Below, piece after piece: positions 9,238-18,500 of a stretch of 53,204 nucleotides of DNA; the first letter of the stretch is position 1; each line of letters opens with the position of its first letter. Below the pieces are notes generated by a model, which searched no databases, had not been told where the DNA came from, and saw only the letters and a program-made list of their open reading frames with translations. The stretch is from JAGQOZ01 sp041399205. Lineage in GTDB: Bacteria > Planctomycetota > Planctomycetia > Pirellulales > Pirellulaceae. The stretch spans positions 1 through 53,204 of the forward strand of contig JAWKTK010000036.1 of the NCBI GenBank assembly GCA_041399205.1, in the 5' to 3' direction. A program made the translations under genes and the position numbers.

Positions 9238-9267
9238 CGGACAAATCGACGGCAGTTTTCGCATGTA
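9238..9267 (+). promoter_or_regulatory. Predicted ECF promoter of K2 (s2 type)
   Basis: -35 CGGACA (9238-9243), 16 bp, -10 CGCATGTA (9260-9267), 43 bp before the K2 start. Same elements as before gene B. A possible ATG at 9263 lies inside the -10, which argues for the start at 9311. Confidence 0.65.
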
Positions 9268-9310
9268 TTGGTGGCGGATATCAAGTGAGACCAAAACCGA
9301 GACCCCCAAA

Positions 9311-12300
9311 ATGCCTGAACTGTCCGAATCCGAAAAAGCGATTTTTCTCGAAGCGCTCTCGCTGAATGACGCGGAGCAGCGTCTTGCGTTCGTCGCCGAA
9401 GCGTGCGGTGACAATCATCAGCTTTTGCAGAGCCTGCGCCGTTTGCTTGCCGCGGATGAAGCGGCGGATGGAAAGTTGCAGTGCGCTTCAGCGATATCCG
9501 AGTCCTTCGGTCAGGCAGCTTCGGAATCGCCATCGGAACAGATTGGCCGCTACAAGATCCTGGAACAGATTGGTGAGGGCGGGTTTGGTATGGTCTACAT
9601 GGCCGAGCAGCAGACTCCGGTCGTCCGCATAGTCGCTCTGAAGATCATCAAACCGGGCATGGACACAAAACAGGTGATCGCTCGGTTCGAGTCGGAACGC
9701 CAAGCGTTGGCACTGATGAACCATCCGAATATCGCCATTGTGCTGGACGCCGGAGAGACCGATTCCGGCCGTCCCTATTTTGTGATGGAGCTGGTTCGCG
9801 GTTTGCCAATCACCGAGTATGCCGATGAACATTGTCTCTCTACCCACCAGCGTCTGAAGTTGTTCGCCGATGTGTGTTCGGCCATCCATCACGCTCACCA
9901 GAAAGGCATCATCCATCGAGACATCAAGCCGACCAACATCCTGGTAACAACCTACGCGGACGATCCACTACCCAAGGTAATCGATTTTGGAATTGCCAAA
10001 GCAACGCAAGGGCGACTGACCGAAAAGACCGTCTTTACGCAGTTTCAACAGATGATTGGCACACCGGCGTACATGAGCCCCGAACAGGCGGCGTTAAGCA
10101 CTGTCGACGTCGACACGCGCAGCGATATCTACTCCCTTGGCGTCCTGTTATACGAATTACTGACGGGAGCAACGCCGCTCGATTCAAAACAACTTCTGAA
10201 CAGCGAATTCGACGAACTGCGGCGACGAATTCGGGAAGTTGAGCCGATCAAACCGTCAACGCGTATCTCCAAGATGACGCACGATGACAGGGAGTCCCTA
10301 GCCCGACATCGAAATTCGCGGCCAGAGAAAATCGGCAGGATCGTTCGCGGAGAACTCGATTGGATTGTGATGAAGGCGATCGAAAAGGATCGGACCCGGC
10401 GCTACGAAACGGCCAATTCGTTGTTGACCGATATCAACAGTTTCCTTGCGGGCGAGCCAGTGACCGCCGCAGCGCCCAGCACGTGGTATCGCTGCACCCG
10501 AATCGCCAAACGAAACCGGGCGTTGCTGGCTGTCGTCTCAGCGGTCTTCGCGGCATTGGCGATCGGCCTGTGCGTGGCGCTAGTGTTCTTCATGCGCGAG
10601 CGAGCTGCCTTACGTCTGGCACAAGACAACGTGTTTGCGGCCGACATGAAGCTGGCAAAAACCGCAATGGATCGAGGCAACGCGGAACACGCCCTGGAAC
10701 TGCTATCCAAACACACTCCCGACGGACGAGCGCCCGATCGGCGCGGCTGGATGTGGCGACATCTCTGGTCGATGACTCACCAAGATCTCGCGACGGTTGC
10801 CGTGCATCCTCGTGCCACGATCCAACAGATCGCCAATTCGCCACTGGACAATTCGATTCTGGTTGCGGCCAATCAGAAGGGGGCCGTAGATGCATCGGTC
10901 GCCGCTGTCGATCCGCTGTCGATGGCGGTGACGGCAAGATATCATTTAGAAGATGTCGGCTGGATCTCCGGCCTCACCCCAATCGTTGGTACGAGCTTGG
11001 TTGCGGTCGAGTCGACGAACACGGGAGACCGTCGAGTGACGTTGATCGACCTGCAGACCGGCGCGCGGACGACTCATAGTGAACATGCCGGCGGGCCACC
11101 TCGAATTTCTCCGCGTGGCAAATCGATCGTGCGAATGCGTAACGGCTTTCGAGTGGTTCTAAGATCGGTGGACAGTATTGATCAGCTTCGCACAACAGGG
11201 CACGGCGAGATCATCGTCGCGAAAATTGATGGTACATACCACTTCCGAGTCTTCGACACGGAAAGCCGGCAGTTCGATCGGCCTGAGTCTCAACTGGCAG
11301 GCGAGAGCGAAATTCGTGCCAGGCTGATCCGATTGTTGGACAACGCGTTCGACTCGAATACGATGCCGCAAAATAATGAGTCGACGATTGCGAAGCTCAT
11401 CTCACAACTATTTGGTAAGAAGTCGTGGGACACCAAGCAGTTTCGCTGTGTCGACGTCGAATCCGGTGAAGTACTCGGTCAATCCGCTCCGTTTTTCGTT
11501 CACTTCTGGGATTATCAGCCGGAGCGCATTCAGATGTCGCCCGACGGAAAGCGGATGGCGGCAGCGTGCTACGGTGCGACCGTGACTATCTACTCGATCC
11601 CCGAGTTACAGATCGTCGACGAGTTCAACGTCGCGGAACAGATTTGGTGCCTGACTTGGTCAAGCGATTCACAGTCGCTGGCCGTGGGTACAAATGCCGG
11701 TAACGTTGAAGTCTGGAATGTCCGTAACAAACCCGAACAGCGTTTGGCTTTTGAAGCAACGCCAAGGGTTCGGCCACCGGTCCGGCATCTTTGCTTTTCC
11801 CGTGACGCGACGCGTCTGGCTGTCTCCACGCTTGGTCAAAGCGTTGTCGTGTGGGATATGCGAGCTGCCAGTCGTGATCGGCCACCGGATATGTTGGCAC
11901 GCTACTTTCACGAAATCACGGCTGCGAAGTTGTCATTTACGCCGGACGGTAACCGGCTGGTTAGCGGTGGCGCCCAAGACGACCCCGACAATCAGGGTGA
12001 ACTCAAGGTCTGGGATACTTCTTTTCCTACGCTGTCAGACCTGGATCAAATGAAGAAACAGACCGTCTGGGAGATTGCTTTGTCGCCCGATGGCCAGTCG
12101 CTAGCAGTCATAGGCGATGACGGTATTGTGAATGTTTTCGACACAGCCAGTGAACAAAGAATTGCCGTGCTGCCGCGACATGAAGACGTGATTGGTGATC
12201 GGATCGCGGAATATCCGCACTCGGAAATGTTGTGCTTTTCCGCGGATGGTCGTCTACTTGCCGCAGCCAACGGCGATCAAACGGTAACCGTATTTGACGC

Positions 12301-13000
12301 GAAGACTTGGAAGCCGCGATTCTTGCTGGACGAACATCCAAGCGCCATTCCTGAGACTGTTCGCGATATTGCGATATCGCCAGACGGCAAAACGATTGTG
12401 ACCGCCAGAGGCTGGGCGGCCGTGTTTTGGAATGCGGTCGACGGCGGGCCAGCGGGCGCCCCGATTGTCGACGACGGTCGAGTTCTGTCGGTTGAGTACT
12501 CGCCCGATGGCAAACTACTGGCAGTCGGACGAGACAATTTCACGGTTTCGCTGGTGGATGTCGCGGAACGCAAGGTCATCTGGTCGGCAAAGACAAACCG
12601 AGAAGTCGAAGCAATTCGATTTTCGCCCAGCGGCAGGCTTTTGGCTTGCGGTTTGCGTGACACAATCGAGTTGTATGATGTCAGCGAGTTGAAGTGGAAG
12701 CACACTTTCACGGGCATGGTCTCGAATATTCAAGGTCTTGCGTTTACGCCTGACGAAAAAAGCCTGATCGCGTCTTGCTTGGGCGGAATCGTCCGTGTCT
12801 ACAATCTGCATGTCATGGACAATGTCGGCGACTTGATCGAATCGGACGTTGGCTGGCTGAGTTCCGTCGGCATGTCACCCGATGGAAACACGATTTACGT
12901 CGCGGGCAAGAACGACGGTGTGACTGTTTTTCACGCGGCACCACTGCTCGATCGCGCCGAAGCAACACCTATCGGGAACCTACGAAATAGGCAGGAATAA
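9311..13000 (+). CDS. Transmembrane Ser/Thr protein kinase with C-terminal WD40 propellers (K2)
   Basis: Protein of 1229 residues, the longest of the four complete kinases. Kinase motifs: glycine loop GEGGFG at 88-93, Lys at 111, HRDIKPTN at 202-209, DFG at 225-227, SPEQ at 256-259. One membrane helix lies at about 404-427. A linker contains RRGWMWRHLW, then come WD40 blades (SPDGKRMAAA, SPDGQSLAVIG, SPDGKLLAVG, TPDEKSLIAS). The frame is open upstream into s2, but MPELSESEKAIF aligns with the N-termini of K3 and K4, and the promoter at 9238-9267 lies before it; no clear ribosome site is visible. It is convergent with gene C. Likely role: sensor kinase acting on s2, not proven. Confidence 0.92.
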   Translation: MPELSESEKAIFLEALSLNDAEQRLAFVAEACGDNHQLLQSLRRLLAADEAADGKLQCASAISESFGQAASESPSEQIGRYKILEQIGEGGFGMVYMAEQQTPVVRIVALKIIKPGMDTKQVIARFESERQALALMNHPNIAIVLDAGETDSGRPYFVMELVRGLPITEYADEHCLSTHQRLKLFADVCSAIHHAHQKGIIHRDIKPTNILVTTYADDPLPKVIDFGIAKATQGRLTEKTVFTQFQQMIGTPAYMSPEQAALSTVDVDTRSDIYSLGVLLYELLTGATPLDSKQLLNSEFDELRRRIREVEPIKPSTRISKMTHDDRESLARHRNSRPEKIGRIVRGELDWIVMKAIEKDRTRRYETANSLLTDINSFLAGEPVTAAAPSTWYRCTRIAKRNRALLAVVSAVFAALAIGLCVALVFFMRERAALRLAQDNVFAADMKLAKTAMDRGNAEHALELLSKHTPDGRAPDRRGWMWRHLWSMTHQDLATVAVHPRATIQQIANSPLDNSILVAANQKGAVDASVAAVDPLSMAVTARYHLEDVGWISGLTPIVGTSLVAVESTNTGDRRVTLIDLQTGARTTHSEHAGGPPRISPRGKSIVRMRNGFRVVLRSVDSIDQLRTTGHGEIIVAKIDGTYHFRVFDTESRQFDRPESQLAGESEIRARLIRLLDNAFDSNTMPQNNESTIAKLISQLFGKKSWDTKQFRCVDVESGEVLGQSAPFFVHFWDYQPERIQMSPDGKRMAAACYGATVTIYSIPELQIVDEFNVAEQIWCLTWSSDSQSLAVGTNAGNVEVWNVRNKPEQRLAFEATPRVRPPVRHLCFSRDATRLAVSTLGQSVVVWDMRAASRDRPPDMLARYFHEITAAKLSFTPDGNRLVSGGAQDDPDNQGELKVWDTSFPTLSDLDQMKKQTVWEIALSPDGQSLAVIGDDGIVNVFDTASEQRIAVLPRHEDVIGDRIAEYPHSEMLCFSADGRLLAAANGDQTVTVFDAKTWKPRFLLDEHPSAIPETVRDIAISPDGKTIVTARGWAAVFWNAVDGGPAGAPIVDDGRVLSVEYSPDGKLLAVGRDNFTVSLVDVAERKVIWSAKTNREVEAIRFSPSGRLLACGLRDTIELYDVSELKWKHTFTGMVSNIQGLAFTPDEKSLIASCLGGIVRVYNLHVMDNVGDLIESDVGWLSSVGMSPDGNTIYVAGKNDGVTVFHAAPLLDRAEATPIGNLRNRQE

Positions 13001-13026
13001 GCAAACACGAACATCGGCGACAGGAC

Positions 13027-13066
13027 GGGCCGTTGCATGCGAGTGGAGTCAACACGCAACGGTCCC
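13027..13066. terminator. Hairpin between convergent genes K2 and C, with conserved loop
   Basis: GGGCCGTTGC (13027-13036) pairs with GCAACGGTCCC (13056-13066) with one bulged base. The loop carries CATGCGAGTGGAGTCAACA (13036-13054), the element also seen at 868 and 19061. Probably a two-way terminator. Confidence 0.5.
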
Positions 13067-13097
13067 GGCCGATGGCACTCGAACCTCCATGATCCCG

Positions 13098-14594
13098 CTA
13101 CGAGCGAAGGTTCCGATTTTTCCGAAGTGGAATCACCACGGATAATAGACTCAGCAACCACAACGTCGAAGACGCCGGTTCGGGCACGGCTTGCACACCG
13201 GCGCGAGGTCCTTGTTCGTAACCGCCATCTTGAAACGCCAGGATGAGATCACTGGAATCAAAATCACCATCGCCATTCCAGTCCCCTTCGGCCCAGGTGG
13301 AATTCAGCGTGATATTGTCTTCGTATTCAGCAGCACTGAATACCAGCGTCATGTCACTGCTGTTGAATTCGCCGTCTAGGTTCGCATCGCCGAAATAGGT
13401 GTTGGCGAAATCGTGGACCCAAAAAACACGGTCTTCGAGATCAACTGTACTGTCCATGTTTAGGTCATAAAAGTCTTCGACGGTACCAGAACGAATTCGA
13501 CGGCTCAGCAGATTCAGATCGCGGACGTCACAGCTACCGTCGGCGTTGAGATCACAGGCCTCAGCAATGCTCGACTGCCAGATCGAGTCGATGCCGCCAG
13601 GAAATGGCCAATCGGGATTGCGAATGCCTGAATTTCGCATCGACGTCATATAGAGCGTTTTTCCATCGCCGGAAAGGTCCACGGAATAGAAACTGCTGCC
13701 GAACGGCGACGGATGGCCAATGCGCTGAGCTGGTCCGAACGGTTCATCTCGCGATGCACGCGACGACACTCGCAAGGCAGTTCCAGCCGATGATCGATGA
13801 AACAGAGTCAAGCCATCGGGAGAAATGGCCGGCAATAATCCGTCGGCCAGGACTCGTTCCGGGACGCCAAAGGGCTCAGACCTAGAAGAACGTCGCGCAA
13901 CGTGGATCGACTGGTTGTTACAGCTTCCGATGCCGATGTCCAGATATAGTTCTAAACCATCTGCCGTAATGCTGGGATCGGAGACGCAGCCCAATGAATG
14001 CACGGCGTCAGACAACTTTGTCGGTTCACCCCAAGGGGCATCGACGCTTTCTCGTTTAGCGACCCAAAGCGTGTCATCGTTAGACTCATTGGGGCCGTCG
14101 AATAAGTCATACGTGTCTCGAACGAAAAACAGCTCAAGTCCGTCGGCGGTTATATCAGGCTCCACTTCGCTCACGCCAGGCAAGTAAATTGGTAGCGGAA
14201 GCTGCTGAGGGGTGTCGAAGGGCGTATCTGTATTGTCGCGATTCGCGATCCAGATCGTTTCGAAATCGAGTTCGCCCAGTCCGAGTGCGGAGAGTCCACG
14301 CGCGGAAGCGAAGTACATCGTAAGTCCGTCGTCTGAAATAGATGGGTTCCCCTCCCAAGTATCGTTGACGCCGGGCACGGGAATCGGCGTTGTCCATCTC
14401 GCGTTGACGTAGTCAATCGTTTGCTGAGCTTGGACGTTGTGTAAATGGGCGCAAAATACTGTTCCGACCAAAGTAATCATTGATAAACGAAGCATTGGCA
14501 ATTGTCGAATGACGGTTGCCAGATAACCTGTTCGGACAAAGTTCGCTAGTTTCAGGAGAGATTGAGATTCGTGCAATATTTCGGTAAACGGCAT
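13098..14594 (-). CDS. Exported PD40-propeller/dockerin-like/PEP-CTERM protein C
   Basis: Predicted exported protein of 498 residues. A long signal peptide ends near AHLHNVQA (about residue 55). PD40/TolB-like propeller repeats follow (SDDGLTMYFASARG, TADGLELFFVRD, TADGLELYLDI, SPDGLTLFHRS, SGDGKTLYMTS), then dockerin-like EF-hand loops and VPEPASS with a membrane segment and RKNRNLRS. ATG 14594 has GGAAGG nine bases upstream; the frame is open further up, but that part overlaps s3 and the promoter. It is divergent from s3 (122 bp). The last 29 residues and the DNA beyond the stop are close to those of protein A, although the ectodomain is different. Confidence 0.85.
   Translation of the reverse strand: MPFTEILHESQSLLKLANFVRTGYLATVIRQLPMLRLSMITLVGTVFCAHLHNVQAQQTIDYVNARWTTPIPVPGVNDTWEGNPSISDDGLTMYFASARGLSALGLGELDFETIWIANRDNTDTPFDTPQQLPLPIYLPGVSEVEPDITADGLELFFVRDTYDLFDGPNESNDDTLWVAKRESVDAPWGEPTKLSDAVHSLGCVSDPSITADGLELYLDIGIGSCNNQSIHVARRSSRSEPFGVPERVLADGLLPAISPDGLTLFHRSSAGTALRVSSRASRDEPFGPAQRIGHPSPFGSSFYSVDLSGDGKTLYMTSMRNSGIRNPDWPFPGGIDSIWQSSIAEACDLNADGSCDVRDLNLLSRRIRSGTVEDFYDLNMDSTVDLEDRVFWVHDFANTYFGDANLDGEFNSSDMTLVFSAAEYEDNITLNSTWAEGDWNGDGDFDSSDLILAFQDGGYEQGPRAGVQAVPEPASSTLWLLSLLSVVIPLRKNRNLRS
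13211..13407 (-). repeat. 197-bp near-identical coding repeat, copy C
   Basis: Same segment as in A, B, D and E. With copy A the similarity continues past the stop codon into the hairpin at 13027-13066. Confidence 0.9.
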
Positions 14595-14640
14595 TGTGAG
14601 CATCCTTCCGGGTCGAACGTTAGTTAAAAGGCCTTCGCTT

Positions 14641-14662
14641 GCGAGGCAAGTGCAAGCCTCGC
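14641..14662. other. Small hairpin in the C leader / upstream of s3
   Basis: GCGAGGC (14641-14647) and GCCTCGC (14656-14662) form a perfect 7-bp stem with an 8-base loop. It lies downstream of the predicted C promoter, so it would be in the untranslated leader of C. Function unknown. Confidence 0.4.
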
Positions 14663-14672
14663 GTGCTTGCCA

Positions 14673-14704
14673 TATAATGCGAAGTTCGTATCCCCGAATT
14701 TCCA
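14673..14704 (-). promoter_or_regulatory. Predicted ECF promoter of gene C (s3 type)
   Basis: Reading leftwards: -35 TGGAAA (14699-14704), 17 bp, -10 CGCATTATA (14673-14681), leader about 78 bp. The nine-base -10 is the same as before K3; the spacer is one base longer than in the other eight promoters. Confidence 0.6.
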
Positions 14705-14716
14705 GGATTTTCAAAA

Positions 14717-15274
14717 ATGTCTGACGCCACAAAGATTCTTCGCCGTATTGCTGCCGGAGAATCGCAGGCGGCCGAGGAACTGTTGCCCATCGTTTACAAC
14801 GACCTGCGTCAACTGGCACATGCTCGCTTGGCTCGAGATGGTGCCGGGCAGTCGTTTCAGACAACGGAACTGGTTCACGAAGCGTATCTTCGGCTGGTCG
14901 GGTCCGATCAGCACTGGGATGGGAATGCGCACTTCTTTGCTGCGGCGGCCGAGGCGATGCGGCGGATCCTGGTCGAACGAGCTCGACAGAAAAAGCAGAT
15001 CAAACGAGGTGGAGAAATGAATCGGGCCCTGCTTCATGACGGGCTTTATTCGTCGGAACCATCACCGGAAGAAGTGATTATCGTCAACGATTTATTGGAG
15101 CGATTCGAAGTCGATCATCCTGTCGAGGCGCAACTGGTAAAGCTTCGCTATTTCGCCGGGTTCAATACCAACGAAGCGGCCAAACTGCTGGGAATCCCGC
15201 CAACAACGGCTCATCGGCATTGGACTTACGCCAAGACATGGATCTACCAACAATATAAACGGAACACGGAATAA
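14717..15274 (+). CDS. ECF-type RNA polymerase sigma factor (s3)
   Basis: Protein of 185 residues with sigma-2 (HFFAAAAEAMRRILVERARQ) and a sigma-4 helix-turn-helix (NTNEAAKLLGIPPTTAHRHW). N-terminus MSDATKILRRIAAGE agrees with the paralogues. It is divergent from C and 246 bp upstream of K3; that gap holds a 17-bp inverted repeat and then the K3 promoter. Recognition-helix residues TAHRHW are shared with s4, and both modules have a GGGAAA-type -35. No anti-sigma gene is present. Confidence 0.92.
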   Translation: MSDATKILRRIAAGESQAAEELLPIVYNDLRQLAHARLARDGAGQSFQTTELVHEAYLRLVGSDQHWDGNAHFFAAAAEAMRRILVERARQKKQIKRGGEMNRALLHDGLYSSEPSPEEVIIVNDLLERFEVDHPVEAQLVKLRYFAGFNTNEAAKLLGIPPTTAHRHWTYAKTWIYQQYKRNTE

Positions 15275-15325
15275 CCTTTCCCATTCATAGATGACCAGGA
15301 AGCCTCCGTGCGTGAGTGATGAACC

Positions 15326-15432
15326 CTTTGGCCGAAGGCCATGTGCATCGATCGCCTAGGCTACGGTGATGATGGCCTTCGGCCAAAGCGATGCATCGCG
15401 ACGTTTTTCGGTGAAAATGGCCTTCGGCCAAA
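15326..15432 (+). repeat. 17-bp perfect inverted repeat plus a third copy between s3 and K3
   Basis: CTTTGGCCGAAGGCCAT (15326-15342) is the exact reverse complement of 15372-15388, and a third copy of the latter (16 of 17 bases) lies at 15417-15432. Each arm is itself a small hairpin (TGGCC/GGCCA). The palindrome GCGATGCATCGC lies just after the second arm. The first arm could pair with either of the other two. It probably terminates or attenuates transcription from s3 into K3. Confidence 0.7.
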
Positions 15433-15448
15433 TAAACCGCGATTTTCT

Positions 15449-15479
15449 GGGAAAATGGTTCGCTCGATTTCGCATTATA
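15449..15479 (+). promoter_or_regulatory. Predicted ECF promoter of K3 (s3 type)
   Basis: -35 GGGAAA (15449-15454), 16 bp, -10 CGCATTATA (15471-15479), 41 bp before the K3 start. Shares its unusual -10 with gene C. Confidence 0.65.
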
Positions 15480-15520
15480 TTATTGGTAACTGCGCAATTC
15501 CCCAATGAACAAGGTGTTTC

Positions 15521-18500
15521 GTGGGCGACTCGAACGAAAATGCTCGAACAATCTTTCACGCGGCAATCGGTTTTTCCGATACACGACGCCGCGAGGAATA
15601 CCTGAACGTTGTCTGCGAAGGTAACGAACAACTTCGGTCGCAAATCGACTCGCTGTTGCTGGCTTACGATGAAGCGGGCGAATTCATGGAATCTGCTGCC
15701 GTTGGCGGCGTGTTAACCGAAACGGATTCATGCTCTCAGCAGATCGATCGCTACAAACTGCTGCAGCGGATTGGCGAAGGAGGATTCGGCAACGTTTATA
15801 TGGCCGAACAACAGACGCCTGTAGTTCGCCGCGTTGCCATTAAGATCATCAAGCCGGGCATGGACACCAAGCAAGTGATTGCTCGATTCGAAGCCGAACG
15901 GCAGGCCCTGGCCATGATGGAGCACCCTAACATCGCCAAGATCTACGATGCCGGGCAAACAGACGATGGACGGCCCTACTTCGTAATGGAACTGGTACGA
16001 GGGAAACCGATTACTGAATTCTGCGACGAAAAACGGATGGACAACGGGCAACGGATGCGACTTTTCCTGGACGTCTGCAGCGCGATTCAGCATGCACATC
16101 AGAAAGGAATTATCCATCGCGATATCAAGCCGACGAATGTGCTGGTGACGTTGCACGACGGCCGGCCCGTGCCGAAAGTCATCGACTTTGGAATCGCCAA
16201 GGCCACGCAGCAGCGACTGACCGACAAGACTCTATTTACGCGCTTCGAACATTTTCTGGGGACGCCTGCTTACATGAGTCCAGAACAGGCGGAAATGAGC
16301 GGTCTGGATATCGATACGCGCACCGACATCTATTCGGCCGGTGTGTTGCTGTACGAATTGGTGACCGGCCAGACTCCGCTGGACTGCGCGGAACTCGCCC
16401 GCGCCGGCATTGACGAAGTTCGTCGCCAGATCCGAGAAGTAGACCCGCTCACGCCTTCTTCCAAGCTGAGTGGCCTGCACCGCGACACGTTGGCCACCGT
16501 GGCCGCGAACCGAGGTGCCGAAGTAGCGAGTTTCTCGGCCGGGATCCAACGAGATCTCGATTGGGTCATCATGAAGGCGATGGAGAAAGATCGAACTCGC
16601 CGGTACGAATCCGCGGGCGCCCTGGCGGAAGACATAACGCGATGCTTGCAGCAGGAACCGGTTCGCGCCGCACCGCCGAGTGCCCTGTACCGATTACGAA
16701 AAATGGCGCGCCGCAACGCCGCGGCCATAGTGACAGTGGCGTTGATTTCCGCCATTCTTGTCGTCGCCACAGCGGTCAGCACCTGGCAGGCGATTCGGGC
16801 GAGTCGGTTGGCTGCCTTGAACGCCGCCAGTCAGCAGGAAGCCGTTGCGAATCTCTATATTGCGGAAATGAGCGTCGCTCAGACCGCGTTGGCGGCTGGC
16901 AATATTGACCGCGTAAAGGAGATTCTTGAACGGTACATTCCGGCACGCGGCGAACGCGATTTAAGAAGTTTCGAATGGCGATACTTGTGGCATCAGACGC
17001 ATCGCGAACTGTTTTCGATTCCCACGGATGATTCGTTGTTCGATGTCGATATCGCGCCCAGCGGAACGCTACTCGCCACTTCGGCACGAGGCGGTTGCAT
17101 TCGAGTATGGGATATGGATTCGAAACAGCAGATTTCGCAATTCCAGATTCCCATCGATTCGCACGACGAGAAGCATCCGCTGCGTTATGTCTTTGTCGCA
17201 TTCTCGCCGGACGAATCGCTGATCGCCGGTTGTTCGTCGGGAACAAAAGAAGTTGTCATCTGGAATCTGAAAACCAAGAAAATCGTCAAGCGTCTTCCGG
17301 CAGGCGGACTGACTGGCCTGCGCTCCGTGGGATTTACACCGGACGGAAAACGTGTATTCGCTGGTGAAGGCGATTCGAACGACCGCCTAGCACCCATGCC
17401 AGAAAGCTCGGCAGGCAAGTTATGGATGTGGGATATCCAAACGGGCGAACCCTCGTCGTTCCAACTACACTCCGATTCCATTTGGTGTGCCGAAGTTTCA
17501 CGCGATGGAATGCAAATCGTGACGGCCAGCATCGACGGAGCGGTGAAGATCCTGAATCTGGAAACGGAACAAACAAAGGAAATCCAACCGCCAAGTCAAA
17601 ACGGTATGCAGCGAGCTCGGTTTTCTCCCGACGGGCGACTGGTGGCCACTGTGCCCAGACTTTGGGGAACCGTTACCGTTTGGGACGTCGCGTCAGGCGA
17701 GCAGATAAAGCACCTGGTATTCGGCGGTGAAACGATCAACGCGGAGTTTTCGCCCGATGGCAAGACACTGGTCGTTTCCGAACTGAATTGCGCGATTCAC
17801 CTGATTGACACGCAAACATGGCAGCCGATCACAACGTACTATCGCGATGGCATTCAACAGAACATGACGGCCATTTCGCCGACCTCCGAGTCGATTGTCT
17901 CCGTCGGCAGCAATGGAAAAGTCATCGGATGGAACGCAGCGCCGGGAGCAGAATCGAAGCCCATCGAACTTGCTTGGCCAAGTTCCCGCGTGAAGTTTTC
18001 CGGTGACAGCCAACGATTGGTCGTGGGGACGGCGAATGGCGCGATCCACGTTTACGACTTGTCCACTCGATTGCGAACGGCCGTGCTTGCCGCTCCCGAA
18101 GACGCAAGAGAAGATAGTCATCGATTCGAATTTGAGTTCTTTTCCGTGAATCCGAACGGTCGGCACATCGCTTGTTTGACTGCCGATGACGAACAGAGGG
18201 TCGACGTGTGGAACGCGGAAACCCAACAGATTGATTTTCGCCTTCAACATGTCCGAGGTGTCACGATCGTCGCCTACGCGGCGGATGAATCAGTGATCGT
18301 TACCGGCACGTCCGTCGATGGTTCGGGGAGATCGGTGATCCGCTTCTGGGATGCAAAAACAGGCAAGGACGTTGGTCGGTCGATTTCGCAAACGGCGCCC
18401 ATCGGGTGCCTGGCCTTGTCGTCCGATGCCAGCTTGATTGCCGTATCACTGACGGAAAAAATGATTGCGACCGGGGCGCCGACCAGTGCTTTCGGTGCAT

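Noticed and set aside
9068..9310. N-terminal extension of kinase K2 overlapping s2
   Set aside because: The 81 extra residues are Arg-rich, absent from K1, K3 and K4, and would span the predicted K2 promoter.
14595..14864. N-terminal extension of protein C overlapping the s3 gene
   Set aside because: It would run through the promoter and antisense to s3; ATG 14594 has a ribosome site and a signal peptide just inside.
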